NCBI GenBank assembly: GCA_017450065.1
Contig: JAFSYI010000034.1
Coordinates: 1 to 64,000, forward strand
Source of the DNA: Lachnospiraceae bacterium
GTDB lineage: Bacteria > Bacillota > Clostridia > Lachnospirales > Lachnospiraceae
Direction of reading: 5' to 3'
Length of the DNA stretch: 64,000 nt
A program made the translations under genes and the position numbers. The notes beneath the pieces were generated by a model, which saw only the letters and a list, made by a program, of their open reading frames with translations, searched no databases and was not told where the DNA came from. Positions 16,157 through 25,358 of this stretch are shown in pieces; positions within the stretch are counted from its first letter, which is position 1, and each line of letters starts with the position of its first letter.

Positions 16157-17866
16157 ATGGATAGAATAGCAATAGTGGTAATAGCATATAACAGAACGGT
16201 CCCGCTTCTTCGGCTGTTAGATTCCCTTACCAACGCATATTATCCCGAGGAACTGGATGTACCGCTCATAATCAGCGTCGACAAGAGCTTTAATACAACG
16301 GTTGCCGATATTGCGAAGGATTATGTGTGGGAGCACGGTGATAAATATGTACGTCTGCATGAGGAGAATCTCGGCTTAAGACAGCACGTGCTTATGTGCG
16401 GGGATATAGCCAATGAATTTGACGGTGTCATACTTCTGGAGGATGATCTGTATGTATCTCCGTCATTTTATATGTACACACTGGCTGCCTTTGCGCGGAC
16501 AAGAATGGTTCAGAAGATCGGCGGGATCTCACTTTATAATCACCGCCTGAACGTTCATGCAAGAGAGCCCTTCGAGGCGATCGACGACGGATACGATAAT
16601 TATTATATGCAGCTTGCTTCATCATGGGGACAGGCATTTTCCACGGAGCAGTGGAGAGCCTTCAGAAGCTGGTATGAGGAGCATAAGGATGAACCTGTTG
16701 CAGCCGATAATGTTCCCGTCAATGTATCCTCGTGGTCCGAAAAATCATGGTTAAAATACTGTATTAAATATCTGATCGAAACAGGAAAGTATTTTCTGTA
16801 TCCGAGAGTTTCATATGCGACCAATTTCGGTGATGAGGGTGAGCATATGAGTGCTGACGGAGGCGGCAACGATCTTCAGGTACCGCTTGCCGGGCTGAGA
16901 AGATTCGGCCAGATAGATCTCCATTTTTCCGATATAGATGAATCAATGGCCATATATGATGCATATTTCGAGAATATGTGTCTTGAATACAGGCTTCCGA
17001 CTGTTGTAAGAGGACAGGTAAGCATAGATATTTACGGAATGCGTCAGAGCAGTGGATATAAGCGTTATGTTCTTAGCAGCAGACCGCTGCCATACAGGAT
17101 GCTTGAAAGCTATGGACGGAGGCTGAGACCTGTTGATGCCAATGTGATCTGCAAGATTGAGGGTATGGACTTCTTCCTGTATGATACGCAGAAGGCCGGC
17201 AAGGCTCCGGCAGTTAATGATGTGTCAAAATATCTGTATAATTACAGGGCTCTTAAGGCGAAGGAAATGATGAAGATCCTTATGTACCGGGTAAAGCTTA
17301 AGACGCCATTCGGCAAGCCGAGGAAGAAGCCTGCAAGGGGTATACCGACCGGAAGCCGACGTATAAAGACGTTAAACGAGAATTCCGTAAATGAGAATGT
17401 GAACGCAGAGAGTATTGAAAATACAGATATAACAGATGAAACGGAATCCGGCATGACTGTTACTGATTCTACGGAACAGACATCTGCAGGGCAGGAATAT
17501 ACCGAACAGATATCTGCGGAGCAGGGATATCCGGGTCAGGAATATGCAGAGCAGGGACTTGCTGAGCAGGGATATCCGGGTCAGGAATATGCAGAGCAGG
17601 GACTTGCGGAGCAGGAATATCCGGAACAGGGATCGGCGGAACTTCAATTTGCGGAACAGAATGCTGCCGGAGACCTGTCTTCGGATGCGGGGAACCTTCA
17701 GCCGGAAGGTACTGATGTTCCCGACTCCGGTGAAGATGCAGCAGATGTTGCCAGGGCTCCGGCGGGACAGTCCGAAGATTTGGCAGGCAATTCCTCCGGA
17801 GACGGGTCCGGCAGTGTATCCTCTGCTTCTGACAGGAGGGAACTGCATATACTGTCCGGAGAATAG
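16157..17866 (+). CDS. glycosyltransferase with 15-residue tandem-repeat tail
   Basis: A 569-residue protein. Residues 1-290 are a GT-A type domain: IAIVVIAYNRTVPLLRLLDSL, LRQHVLMCGDIA and VILLEDDLYVSPSFYMY, where EDD is the metal site. YMQLASSWGQAF is also typical. From about residue 410 the protein becomes acidic and low in complexity, with EQGYPGQEYAEQGLA repeated almost exactly twice from codon 455 (45-base units at 17519 and 17564) and degenerate copies on both sides. A GGGGAG ribosome site precedes ATG 16157. The tail may act as a linker or surface tether. It lies just upstream of the asparagine synthase. Confidence 0.82.
   Translation: MDRIAIVVIAYNRTVPLLRLLDSLTNAYYPEELDVPLIISVDKSFNTTVADIAKDYVWEHGDKYVRLHEENLGLRQHVLMCGDIANEFDGVILLEDDLYVSPSFYMYTLAAFARTRMVQKIGGISLYNHRLNVHAREPFEAIDDGYDNYYMQLASSWGQAFSTEQWRAFRSWYEEHKDEPVAADNVPVNVSSWSEKSWLKYCIKYLIETGKYFLYPRVSYATNFGDEGEHMSADGGGNDLQVPLAGLRRFGQIDLHFSDIDESMAIYDAYFENMCLEYRLPTVVRGQVSIDIYGMRQSSGYKRYVLSSRPLPYRMLESYGRRLRPVDANVICKIEGMDFFLYDTQKAGKAPAVNDVSKYLYNYRALKAKEMMKILMYRVKLKTPFGKPRKKPARGIPTGSRRIKTLNENSVNENVNAESIENTDITDETESGMTVTDSTEQTSAGQEYTEQISAEQGYPGQEYAEQGLAEQGYPGQEYAEQGLAEQEYPEQGSAELQFAEQNAAGDLSSDAGNLQPEGTDVPDSGEDAADVARAPAGQSEDLAGNSSGDGSGSVSSASDRRELHILSGE
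17519..17608 (+). repeat. two near-identical 45-bp coding repeats
   Basis: The 45-base unit starting GAGCAGGGATATCCGGG occurs at 17519 and 17564 with nearly complete identity. It encodes EQGYPGQEYAEQGLA. Degenerate versions extend the tract from about 17487 to 17660. Near-identity at the DNA level suggests recent duplication. Confidence 0.85.
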
Positions 17867-17890
17867 GTCTTAGGATAAAGGGATGGACAT

Positions 17891-19825
17891 ATGTGCGGAA
17901 TATTTGGAGTTATAAATAAGAAAACCGACGCAAAGCTTGCGGATAAATGTGTCGACCGCATGGCGCACAGAGGACCCGACGGCCGGGGCGTATGGCAGGA
18001 GAAGGGCACGACTCTCGGACACAGGAGACTGGCAATACTGGATCTTTCCGCAGACGGTGCACAGCCCATGCTTTACGGAGAATATGCAGGGACTTCATGT
18101 GAAGACAGAAGGACAGGCTGCAGCGGAGACGGCCGGTATGTACTTTGCTTTAACGGTGAGATATATAATTTTGTGGAGATAAGGGAAGAGCTTAAGCAGA
18201 AGGGTTACAGCTTTAAGAGTGATTCGGATTCGGAGGTTCTGCTTGTTTCATTCATCGAATGGAAGGAGGACTGTCTTAAGAGATTCAACGGTATGTGGGC
18301 CTTCCTTATCTGGGACAGACTGGAAGAGAAGCTGTTCATATCAAGAGACAGATATGGAGTAAAGCCTCTCTTTTATGCTGAACTTCCTGACAATGCCATA
18401 GCATTCGGCTCCGAGATGAAGGCAATAACCCCTCTTATGGGAAGGATAAGGCCTGACAGGAAGCTGGTAACGGATCCTGAGCGTATAGTCTTCTATGAAA
18501 GTACCGAAGAATGTGTTATAGAAGGGATCAGACGCTTTCCGGCGGGCTGCTATGCATATGCGGATAAAAGCGGGATGAGGATAGAGCGGTATTATAATAC
18601 TCTGGATAATCTCGTTACCGTATCGTCCTCTTATGAAGAACAGGTCGAAATGTTCAGGGAGCTCTTTCTGGATGCCTGCAGGCTGAGAATGAGAAGTGAT
18701 GTAACGATAGGGACCGCTCTGTCAGGCGGACTGGATTCCTCCGCAACGATATGCGCGATGGGGCATCTGTCTGAAAGTAATGCAAAGGGTGACCATGGCG
18801 TTAACGTAAGCAGCGACAGGATGAACAGGGACTGGCAGCATGCATATGTCGCGACCTTCCCCGGTACTACGATGGATGAGTCGGAATATGCAAGGAAGGT
18901 GACCGATTATCTGGGGATAAACAGTACCTTTGTAAAGATAGATCCAAAGAGGGCGATCGGCAGACTGGATGATTTCATATACCTGTTTGAAGACGTGTAT
19001 CTGACCAGCCCTATACCGATGATGCTTCTGTACGGTGAGTTAAGGAAGGATAATACCATTGTTACCATAGACGGACATGGGGCGGACGAGCTGTTTGGAG
19101 GCTATACCTTTGATTTTATCCATGCCCTCAGGGATGCAAGAGGAAGTAAAGAAAAGAATATGGTGCTTGACGCCTACATTGGGAGCTTTCCGAAGGACGG
19201 AAGTAATATTGCCCTTAAGAATTCAGGCAGGATGGGCATAAAGCTTAACTATATGAAACGCCGGCTTAAGGACAGGCTTAAGCAGAATACCCGTGATTAT
19301 AAGAAGGTACGGGCAGCGGGTGACAGGCGTTATGAGAGGATGGATACCCTGAACAAGATTCTGTATGCATCATCACATGAGACGATACTTCCCACCCTGC
19401 TGAGGAACTACGACCGTTACAGCATGGCCAACAGCGTGGAGATAAGGATGCCGTTTATGGATCACAGGATAGTTGAAATGGCAATGTCCCTGGGATGGAA
19501 GAGTAAGCTTCACGGCGGGTACAGCAAGTCGATAATAAGGGATGCCATGGCGCCTTTTATGCCGCACGACATAGCATACAGGAGGACCAAGATAGGCTTC
19601 AATACCCCGATAGTCGAGTGGATGCAGGGACCGCTTAAAGAATACTTTACCGATATTCTCGGTTCGGAATCCTTTAAGAACTGTGATCTTATCGATCCCG
19701 TATCCGTTACCGAAAGGGTTAACGGTGTGATCAATAACCGTAATGCTACCTTTGCCATGGGTGAACAGGCATGGAGCGCACTGTATCCGTATCTCTGGCA
19801 GGAGAATGTCCTTAAACGTCTGTGA
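17891..19825 (+). CDS. asnB: glutamine-hydrolysing asparagine synthase
   Basis: A 644-residue two-domain enzyme. MCGIFG puts the nucleophile Cys at position 2 of a class II glutamine amidotransferase; RGPDGRG and CFNGEIYNF are conserved. The synthetase half has the PP-loop SGGLDSS (about 278-284), then YDRYSMANSVEIRMPFMDHR. It makes asparagine from aspartate, or amidates a related carboxyl group. Such genes in glycan clusters often modify uronic acids or peptides, so the role here is open. It starts 24 bases after the repeat-tailed glycosyltransferase. Confidence 0.88.
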   Translation: MCGIFGVINKKTDAKLADKCVDRMAHRGPDGRGVWQEKGTTLGHRRLAILDLSADGAQPMLYGEYAGTSCEDRRTGCSGDGRYVLCFNGEIYNFVEIREELKQKGYSFKSDSDSEVLLVSFIEWKEDCLKRFNGMWAFLIWDRLEEKLFISRDRYGVKPLFYAELPDNAIAFGSEMKAITPLMGRIRPDRKLVTDPERIVFYESTEECVIEGIRRFPAGCYAYADKSGMRIERYYNTLDNLVTVSSSYEEQVEMFRELFLDACRLRMRSDVTIGTALSGGLDSSATICAMGHLSESNAKGDHGVNVSSDRMNRDWQHAYVATFPGTTMDESEYARKVTDYLGINSTFVKIDPKRAIGRLDDFIYLFEDVYLTSPIPMMLLYGELRKDNTIVTIDGHGADELFGGYTFDFIHALRDARGSKEKNMVLDAYIGSFPKDGSNIALKNSGRMGIKLNYMKRRLKDRLKQNTRDYKKVRAAGDRRYERMDTLNKILYASSHETILPTLLRNYDRYSMANSVEIRMPFMDHRIVEMAMSLGWKSKLHGGYSKSIIRDAMAPFMPHDIAYRRTKIGFNTPIVEWMQGPLKEYFTDILGSESFKNCDLIDPVSVTERVNGVINNRNATFAMGEQAWSALYPYLWQENVLKRL

Positions 19826-19856
19826 TATACAGGGATTTCTCCGGATATCTGTGATA

Positions 19857-22430
19857 TTAAATGGTCTTATAGAACCGGATAAGCAGATCGGCAGTCTGTT
19901 TATCCGGTTTTTTGTCGCTGTAGAAGCACTCCTGTGTCTTGAGACAGAGTGCATCAAGACCGATGTTCTCTTTACCGGCGTATTCCATGATACGTTTTCT
20001 TATCTTAAGTAAAGATTTTTTATGATCCGACGTGTTCAGCCGGACAGATGCCGTGCTGACCGCGTCTTCGGGATTTCTCAGGATATCATCTATCAGCCCA
20101 AATGTATTGGCAACAAGCTCCGGGCGTTCATCCCTTAATAACCTCCGAAGCTTTGCTGAGGCTCTTTCATAGCGGTAAACCACGGAGGGTGCATAATCAC
20201 CTTTAAGATAACTTCTGCGCTGTCTGTTAAACAGTATGAACATCTTATATGCATGTTTAAAGAGTGGGATGAGCATAAGAATAACGATTATCCAAACAAA
20301 GATCATGAATGCGGGAGTCTCCCCCAGGTTAAGCAGGCCTGCGGGATCAATATCGGGAGTCTCGATATCCGTACTCTGCTCCGATGCATCAGGCACTTCA
20401 TCGGGTCTGAAGAAACGCCCCAGCGCGTTCAGGAAATCACCGTATCCGGCAGAAGCTGCTCCCGTATCCGGCACGGTAAATTCAACGGGAAACCAGCCAA
20501 AGCCCTGCACATACACTTCTACCCAGGCATGTGCGTCCCCGTCGGTTACCTCAGTTGTGATGACCGCCGATTCTTTGATCGGATTGGTTCCGGTGAAATA
20601 GTATGATTTTTCCTCATCGATCGCCTCACCTGTTTCAGATATGCCGGTGGGCGTAACAACATATCCTTCCACGTATCTTGCCGGAATACCGTATGACCGT
20701 AAAAGCATTGCACCTGCGGAAGCAAAATGCGCACAGTATCCACGCTTCTGATCTTTGAGAAAATAGGTAACAAAATCCCTGTTGTAAGGCGTGGCTCCCG
20801 GAGCCATGTCGTAAGTATAATTATTCAGGAAATAACGGTAGATCAGGTTGATCTGCCCGCTGACCGAATCATCCGTTCCTATTTCGCTGTGATATGACAT
20901 GAGCTCATCATATATTGTATCCGGGATCTGGAGATAGTTCTTATAGACTTCGGTTTCATATTCCTTTAATTCGGCCAGTTCGTCTTCCGAGAATGTATCA
21001 TAAAGGATGTCCGGGTTATTGAAGACGACATTGCCCATTGATGAGAAGTATGGGATGAATTCATATGTAGCTTCCTGATCTATGGCAGAGAAGCCCTTCT
21101 GGTATGAATAAAGCTCCACCGTGGCTTTCGGGGAAACGGAGGACAGAAAGTACGGAGTGTAGACATATCCCGTGGAAGCATCGATGTTTTTTACGGTCAT
21201 TCTGGCGGAGTTCTTATCAAAGACACCGTCATTCATAAGACCGAGAGTGGTTTTGCTTTCAAGCAGAAGGCGGTGCGTAGCAAGGTCCTGACGGGAGAAT
21301 GACTGTGTGTAACTGTTTGTCTGCATGTTCAGCTCATAACCGGTTTCCTCGGACGGAGCGTTCCACTGATAGCCGGTATACTGCTGCCCTGTGTATCCCT
21401 TAAGATACAGAGTCTCGAAGGAATAAGGTACAAATGTTACTTCAAGATCCGTTTCGTAATCAGGAGAAACGCTTCTCACACCACCGAGCCTGCCTCCGCT
21501 TATACCTCCCTTGGCCTGATAACGGTTAAACATTCCGGCAAGACCGGTCTGTGTAAGGATCTTAACGCTCTCATCAAGTTTTTTTCTGGAATCGCTTTTG
21601 TTCAGTATGGCCTCCGACTCCGAAGTCGTTACCGAGGAAGCTGTAAAAATACTGAATATTAGGGAAATAAAAAGCGCAAAGAGAGAGAGCATGGTCATTG
21701 ACCGCGCGTTTGATTTGTGAAAGACAATATGACGTCCTGCCTTATCGTCATAGTCGAAGCTGTACTCACGAGGTTTGCCGCGTCTGGCGGGCTGTACAAA
21801 GAAGAAGTGCCCGGAATGGCGCAGCAGATATATACCGAAATATGATAAAAACAGCAGCACAAGTGAAAAATACGACGGATATCTTCCTATAAAAATGCCA
21901 AGCTGCAGCGGCACGAAGGTCAGGCCGAAAACCGTACCGAAATACATGTTGTTGAATACATCCACGTTAAGCAGAAGGACAAGGAAAATACCGAGGAAGA
22001 TACTGACGGCGGTTACCGTTAAATATCTGTCGGTTATTATTTCCGTATATTCGCGGACAGATGAGAGAAGATAGTAATCGGAGTATATTTCATTGATGAT
22101 ATTAAGAAGGGCCTGGAAGCCAGAATTGGCATAGCTTCTGAAGGTAACGAGCGCATAGGAGAAGATAAAAAGAAAGACTATGTATCCACAGTTGTACAGC
22201 AGCCTTGAAATATGTATCAGTGCCAGAAAGACAGATGATGCCAGCATGATGATAAATAAAGCAGCATAGTTTGCGGATATGTCGAATTCCGACAGTACGC
22301 CGGTCATACAGCCGTAGGCGGCCGTAAAGATGAGCACACCGATAAGGACACAATGGATTATGTCATTGTATCTGTCATGACCGGTATTCTCCTTGATATC
22401 ATATCCGTAATAGAGTCTTTCACTTAACAT
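19857..22430 (-). CDS. membrane-anchored transglutaminase-like protein (TgpA type)
   Basis: An 857-residue membrane protein. The N-terminus has about six transmembrane helices (first at roughly residues 25-100). A large extracellular part carries the transglutaminase core: Cys in KRGYCAHFASAGAMLLRSYG, His in DAHAWVEVYV, and GWFPVEFT where many relatives have Asp instead of Glu. Another membrane helix (AFMIFVWIIVILMLIPLF) and a DUF4129-like tail follow. It is the third gene of a moxR-DUF58-transglutaminase operon and overlaps the DUF58 gene by 11 bases. The role is unknown; a cell-envelope function is likely. Confidence 0.88.
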   Translation of the reverse strand: MLSERLYYGYDIKENTGHDRYNDIIHCVLIGVLIFTAAYGCMTGVLSEFDISANYAALFIIMLASSVFLALIHISRLLYNCGYIVFLFIFSYALVTFRSYANSGFQALLNIINEIYSDYYLLSSVREYTEIITDRYLTVTAVSIFLGIFLVLLLNVDVFNNMYFGTVFGLTFVPLQLGIFIGRYPSYFSLVLLFLSYFGIYLLRHSGHFFFVQPARRGKPREYSFDYDDKAGRHIVFHKSNARSMTMLSLFALFISLIFSIFTASSVTTSESEAILNKSDSRKKLDESVKILTQTGLAGMFNRYQAKGGISGGRLGGVRSVSPDYETDLEVTFVPYSFETLYLKGYTGQQYTGYQWNAPSEETGYELNMQTNSYTQSFSRQDLATHRLLLESKTTLGLMNDGVFDKNSARMTVKNIDASTGYVYTPYFLSSVSPKATVELYSYQKGFSAIDQEATYEFIPYFSSMGNVVFNNPDILYDTFSEDELAELKEYETEVYKNYLQIPDTIYDELMSYHSEIGTDDSVSGQINLIYRYFLNNYTYDMAPGATPYNRDFVTYFLKDQKRGYCAHFASAGAMLLRSYGIPARYVEGYVVTPTGISETGEAIDEEKSYYFTGTNPIKESAVITTEVTDGDAHAWVEVYVQGFGWFPVEFTVPDTGAASAGYGDFLNALGRFFRPDEVPDASEQSTDIETPDIDPAGLLNLGETPAFMIFVWIIVILMLIPLFKHAYKMFILFNRQRRSYLKGDYAPSVVYRYERASAKLRRLLRDERPELVANTFGLIDDILRNPEDAVSTASVRLNTSDHKKSLLKIRKRIMEYAGKENIGLDALCLKTQECFYSDKKPDKQTADLLIRFYKTI

Positions 22431-23598
22431 GTATCAGAGTCCCTTTACTGAGTCCGGCCCGTTCATATATCGTAAGAGCCAGATCGGCAGTATTATAGCT
22501 TCCTGCATAAAATGCCCGGGTCATTATGTCGCTTAAGTCATCGGCTGAATGTATCAGCTGTTCGGTAAAATCCTGGCTTCCGGCATTATAGTATATAAAA
22601 CGGAAGGCTTCACCTGCATTCAGAAGCTCCATGGATACGGACCAGGCTTCTTCTATGGCTCTGTCAAGTACATGGTACAGGGAGTCATCCGTACCGCCGC
22701 TTGCAATAAATGCCCGTTCGCAGGTTTCCCTGTCAGGCTGATACAGCTCAAGCAGAACAGTGAATTCATTTGAAGAGGTTGCCTCGTTATCCTTGACTAT
22801 GAGCTTGTCAAGCTTTTCCGTAAGCTTCCAATGGATCCTTGAAAGGCGGTCTCCGGGCCGGTATTCCCTTATATCGGTTACGTTACTGGATACGCTGCCT
22901 CTTCTGTCGTTATCGGTAAATTCATCAAAGCCTTCTTCATATATAAGCTCCATCCTCTTCTCCCTGGGAGGAGTGTCAGGCATTATGGTGACAGATGCTT
23001 CGGCGGACAACGGCCTGCCGAAGCTGAACAGGTGAAGATAATCATATACGGTTATATAGGTTATCGATGAAGTGTATATTCCGTATTTGTCATAGCTTAC
23101 AGGGAAGGACAGCCTGTTGCCTTTCCCCGGCTTTAACTGAAGCGAATGTATTACCGGCTCTCCTCCGCCGTAAAACAGCGATCCGGTATTTAGCGTGATT
23201 TCCGCACTTGAAACAGGAAACCAGGTTGGGTTGGAAACGGTGAGAATAAGCTGTGACTGTCCGCCCTTTATGCAGACCGGCGGATCATTTATAAGACCGG
23301 GTTCAAGCCGGTTAAATGCATATCTGGTCAGATTGTAGGAAAATACAGGCAGAGATAAAAGCAGTATGGAGATCAGATAGAAAAAGGTCTGGAGATAGAA
23401 CGCCGACAAGGCAAAAGAGACCAGCACAAGGGACACATATGATATCCAGGCATCTGTGCGGGAGGTGACAAAGCTCATGATGCGGCCGAGCCATTTTCTG
23501 CGCCTTAATGCCCTGCGTTCACCAAAGCCCGGTGAAGGCTGTATAACTGCTTGTGAGTTGGAGGTTCTTTTCATATATGTATATCCGGTATGTATCAT
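22420..23598 (-). CDS. DUF58 domain protein
   Basis: A 392-residue protein with two adjacent hydrophobic helices near residues 50-90 and a C-terminal DUF58 region. The family signature is REYRPGDRLSRIHWKLTEKLDKLIVKDNE-like (the invariant RPGD and IHWK are seen). DUF58 proteins are related to von Willebrand A folds and accompany MoxR ATPases. The ATG at 23598 falls inside a 38-base palindrome and has no ribosome site. ATG 23574 (MKRTSNSQ) is an alternative, also weak. The stop overlaps the transglutaminase start. Confidence 0.88.
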   Translation of the reverse strand: MIHTGYTYMKRTSNSQAVIQPSPGFGERRALRRRKWLGRIMSFVTSRTDAWISYVSLVLVSFALSAFYLQTFFYLISILLLSLPVFSYNLTRYAFNRLEPGLINDPPVCIKGGQSQLILTVSNPTWFPVSSAEITLNTGSLFYGGGEPVIHSLQLKPGKGNRLSFPVSYDKYGIYTSSITYITVYDYLHLFSFGRPLSAEASVTIMPDTPPREKRMELIYEEGFDEFTDNDRRGSVSSNVTDIREYRPGDRLSRIHWKLTEKLDKLIVKDNEATSSNEFTVLLELYQPDRETCERAFIASGGTDDSLYHVLDRAIEEAWSVSMELLNAGEAFRFIYYNAGSQDFTEQLIHSADDLSDIMTRAFYAGSYNTADLALTIYERAGLSKGTLIHVK

Positions 23599-23631
23599 AA
23601 GGGGTACCGCTTGCGGTGGATCCCTTATGAT
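23594..23631. repeat. 38-bp palindrome, family shared with 38281 and 49581
   Basis: ATCATAAGGG and CCCTTATGAT enclose TACCGC-TT-GCGGT. A near-identical 39-base version with different inner stem bases is at 38281-38319, and a half copy in reverse is at 49581-49605. It lies in the moxR/DUF58 gap, overlapping the annotated start. Confidence 0.8.
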
Positions 23632-23733
23632 GGTTCACGGTTTTCATATTCTGCTTTACACTACCATCATGGGAGCGGTATCTGACCGTTTGCCATGAGT
23701 ATAAGTCGGTGTCTGTCGTTTGTCTGTAACGTT

Positions 23734-24657
23734 TTACACAGGTACGGGAACGGTGTTAAGGGTCATATTGATTATATCCCGGATATTCTTCCCCGTTGCC
23801 TTGGCCTTGGTTGAGAGGATTATCCTGTGGTTGCACACAGCATAAAAGACCCTGTGAATATCCTCGGGTGTGACGAAATTGCGCATGTTGTAGCATGCAT
23901 GTGCACGGGCCATCTTAAGAATGGCAATGGAACCGCGCGGGGATATGCCCTGAAGCAGCAGATCTGTTTTGCGGGTTGCTTCTGCCAGGGATACGATGTA
24001 ATCACAGACAGCGTCTGAGGCATGGATATTGTCGCATTCTTCCTGAAGCTTAAGGAGATCTTCACCGGTCATGACCGTGTTGACCGAGTCTATTGATTCA
24101 AAGGAATGCCCCTTGAGTATTTCTGTTGCTTCATCATGTCCCGGGTAGCCCAGAGTGAGCCTTACGAAGAACCGGTCGAGCTGTGAATCGGGAAGCTTCT
24201 GTGTTCCGGAAGCCCCGATCGGATTCTGGGTGGCAATAACAAAGAAGGGAGGCTTGAGACGGTAGGTGGTTGATTCCACGGTAACTCTTCTTTCCTCCAT
24301 TACCTCAAGCAGAGCGGCCTGTGTCTTGGGAGAGGTCCTGTTTATCTCGTCTGCAAGAAACAGATTCGTGAATACGGCTCCGGGCCGGAAGGTGAAATCG
24401 TTTCGCTCCCTGTCGTACATTGAAAATCCGAGAATGTCGCTCGGAAGTACATCCGGGGTAAACTGCATACGCTTGTAGCTGATGCCGAGAGAACGGGACA
24501 GAGCTACGGCGAGAGTGGTCTTACCGACTCCGGGTATATCTTCAAGCAGGATATGTCCTCTTGCCAGTATGGCGCACAGCACCATATCTATAACATCATC
24601 CTTGCCTCGAAGTACCTTGCATATTTCGTTTTTGACTGAATAAAGGTTATTGCTCAT
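23734..24657 (-). CDS. MoxR-family AAA+ ATPase
   Basis: A 307-residue AAA+ protein: Walker A GVGKTTL within HILLEDIPGVGKTT, Walker B NLFLADEINRTSPKTQAAL, sensor ATQNPIGASGTQKLPDSQLDRF. The C-terminal lid has ISPRGSIAIL. MoxR ATPases are chaperone-like factors that cooperate with DUF58/VWA proteins. This gene leads the operon with the DUF58 and transglutaminase genes. A 135-base gap with a palindromic repeat separates it from the DUF58 gene, which could lower expression of the later genes. Confidence 0.92.
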   Translation of the reverse strand: MSNNLYSVKNEICKVLRGKDDVIDMVLCAILARGHILLEDIPGVGKTTLAVALSRSLGISYKRMQFTPDVLPSDILGFSMYDRERNDFTFRPGAVFTNLFLADEINRTSPKTQAALLEVMEERRVTVESTTYRLKPPFFVIATQNPIGASGTQKLPDSQLDRFFVRLTLGYPGHDEATEILKGHSFESIDSVNTVMTGEDLLKLQEECDNIHASDAVCDYIVSLAEATRKTDLLLQGISPRGSIAILKMARAHACYNMRNFVTPEDIHRVFYAVCNHRIILSTKAKATGKNIRDIINMTLNTVPVPV

Positions 24658-24853
24658 GGGAGCATTATATCATTCTCCCAAAGCATAAATCAATCACTTT
24701 CGCAGGCGAATGTGTCGTACCGGAAGAATTAAGGTTGTACGGAAATATGATTTGGAGTATTATGTATTAGAACCGTTTTTGACGGACAGGTACTAAAGCC
24801 TGTTCTGAATGGTTACATATTTTAACACATGAGCAGAGGAGACGTGACCTGTT

Positions 24854-25261
24854 ATGAGTAAACTTGAAGAAGCAAGAGAAATCTTTTCGAAGGATCTGTA
24901 TGCGACAAGGGTTTCGGGCGCAGTTATAGAAGAGGTTGGGGAGAATTACAGTAAATGCAGCATGAGGCTTAAGGATGAGCACAGGAATGCCTATGGCGGT
25001 ATCATGGGAGGATGTATTTATACGCTGGCGGATTTTGCATTCGCCGTGGCGTCCAATTTTGATAAAGAACGGCTTACGGTAAGCCTGACGGGTCAGGCAA
25101 GCTTTCTGTCGATGTCGAAGGGGTCGGTGCTGTATGCAGAGACGAAGCTTATAAAGGAAGGGCGTAATAACTGCTTTTACGAGGTGATGATCACGGACGA
25201 CCTTGGTAAGGATATAGCTGTGGTGTATTTTACGGGCGCGCATCTTGACAGGCCGATGTAA
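24854..25261 (+). CDS. PaaI-like hotdog thioesterase
   Basis: A 135-residue hotdog-fold protein. HRNAYGGIMGGCIYTLADFAFAVASN is the active-site helix region; the usual HGG reads YGG here. LTGQASFLSMSKGSVLYAETKLIKEGRN and the final VYFTGAHLDR fit PaaI-type acyl-CoA thioesterases. It probably hydrolyses an acyl- or aryl-CoA; the substrate is not evident. The only ribosome-like site, AGAGGA, is about 12 bases before the ATG. Confidence 0.85.
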   Translation: MSKLEEAREIFSKDLYATRVSGAVIEEVGENYSKCSMRLKDEHRNAYGGIMGGCIYTLADFAFAVASNFDKERLTVSLTGQASFLSMSKGSVLYAETKLIKEGRNNCFYEVMITDDLGKDIAVVYFTGAHLDRPM

Positions 25262-25358
25262 GCCTGAGGGCTTTGCCTGCAGCCAGAAAAATGTTGCTGA
25301 CAATAGTGTTTTTTGGTAGAATACCTTTGATGATATACTGAATGAAAGAGGAACAGCC

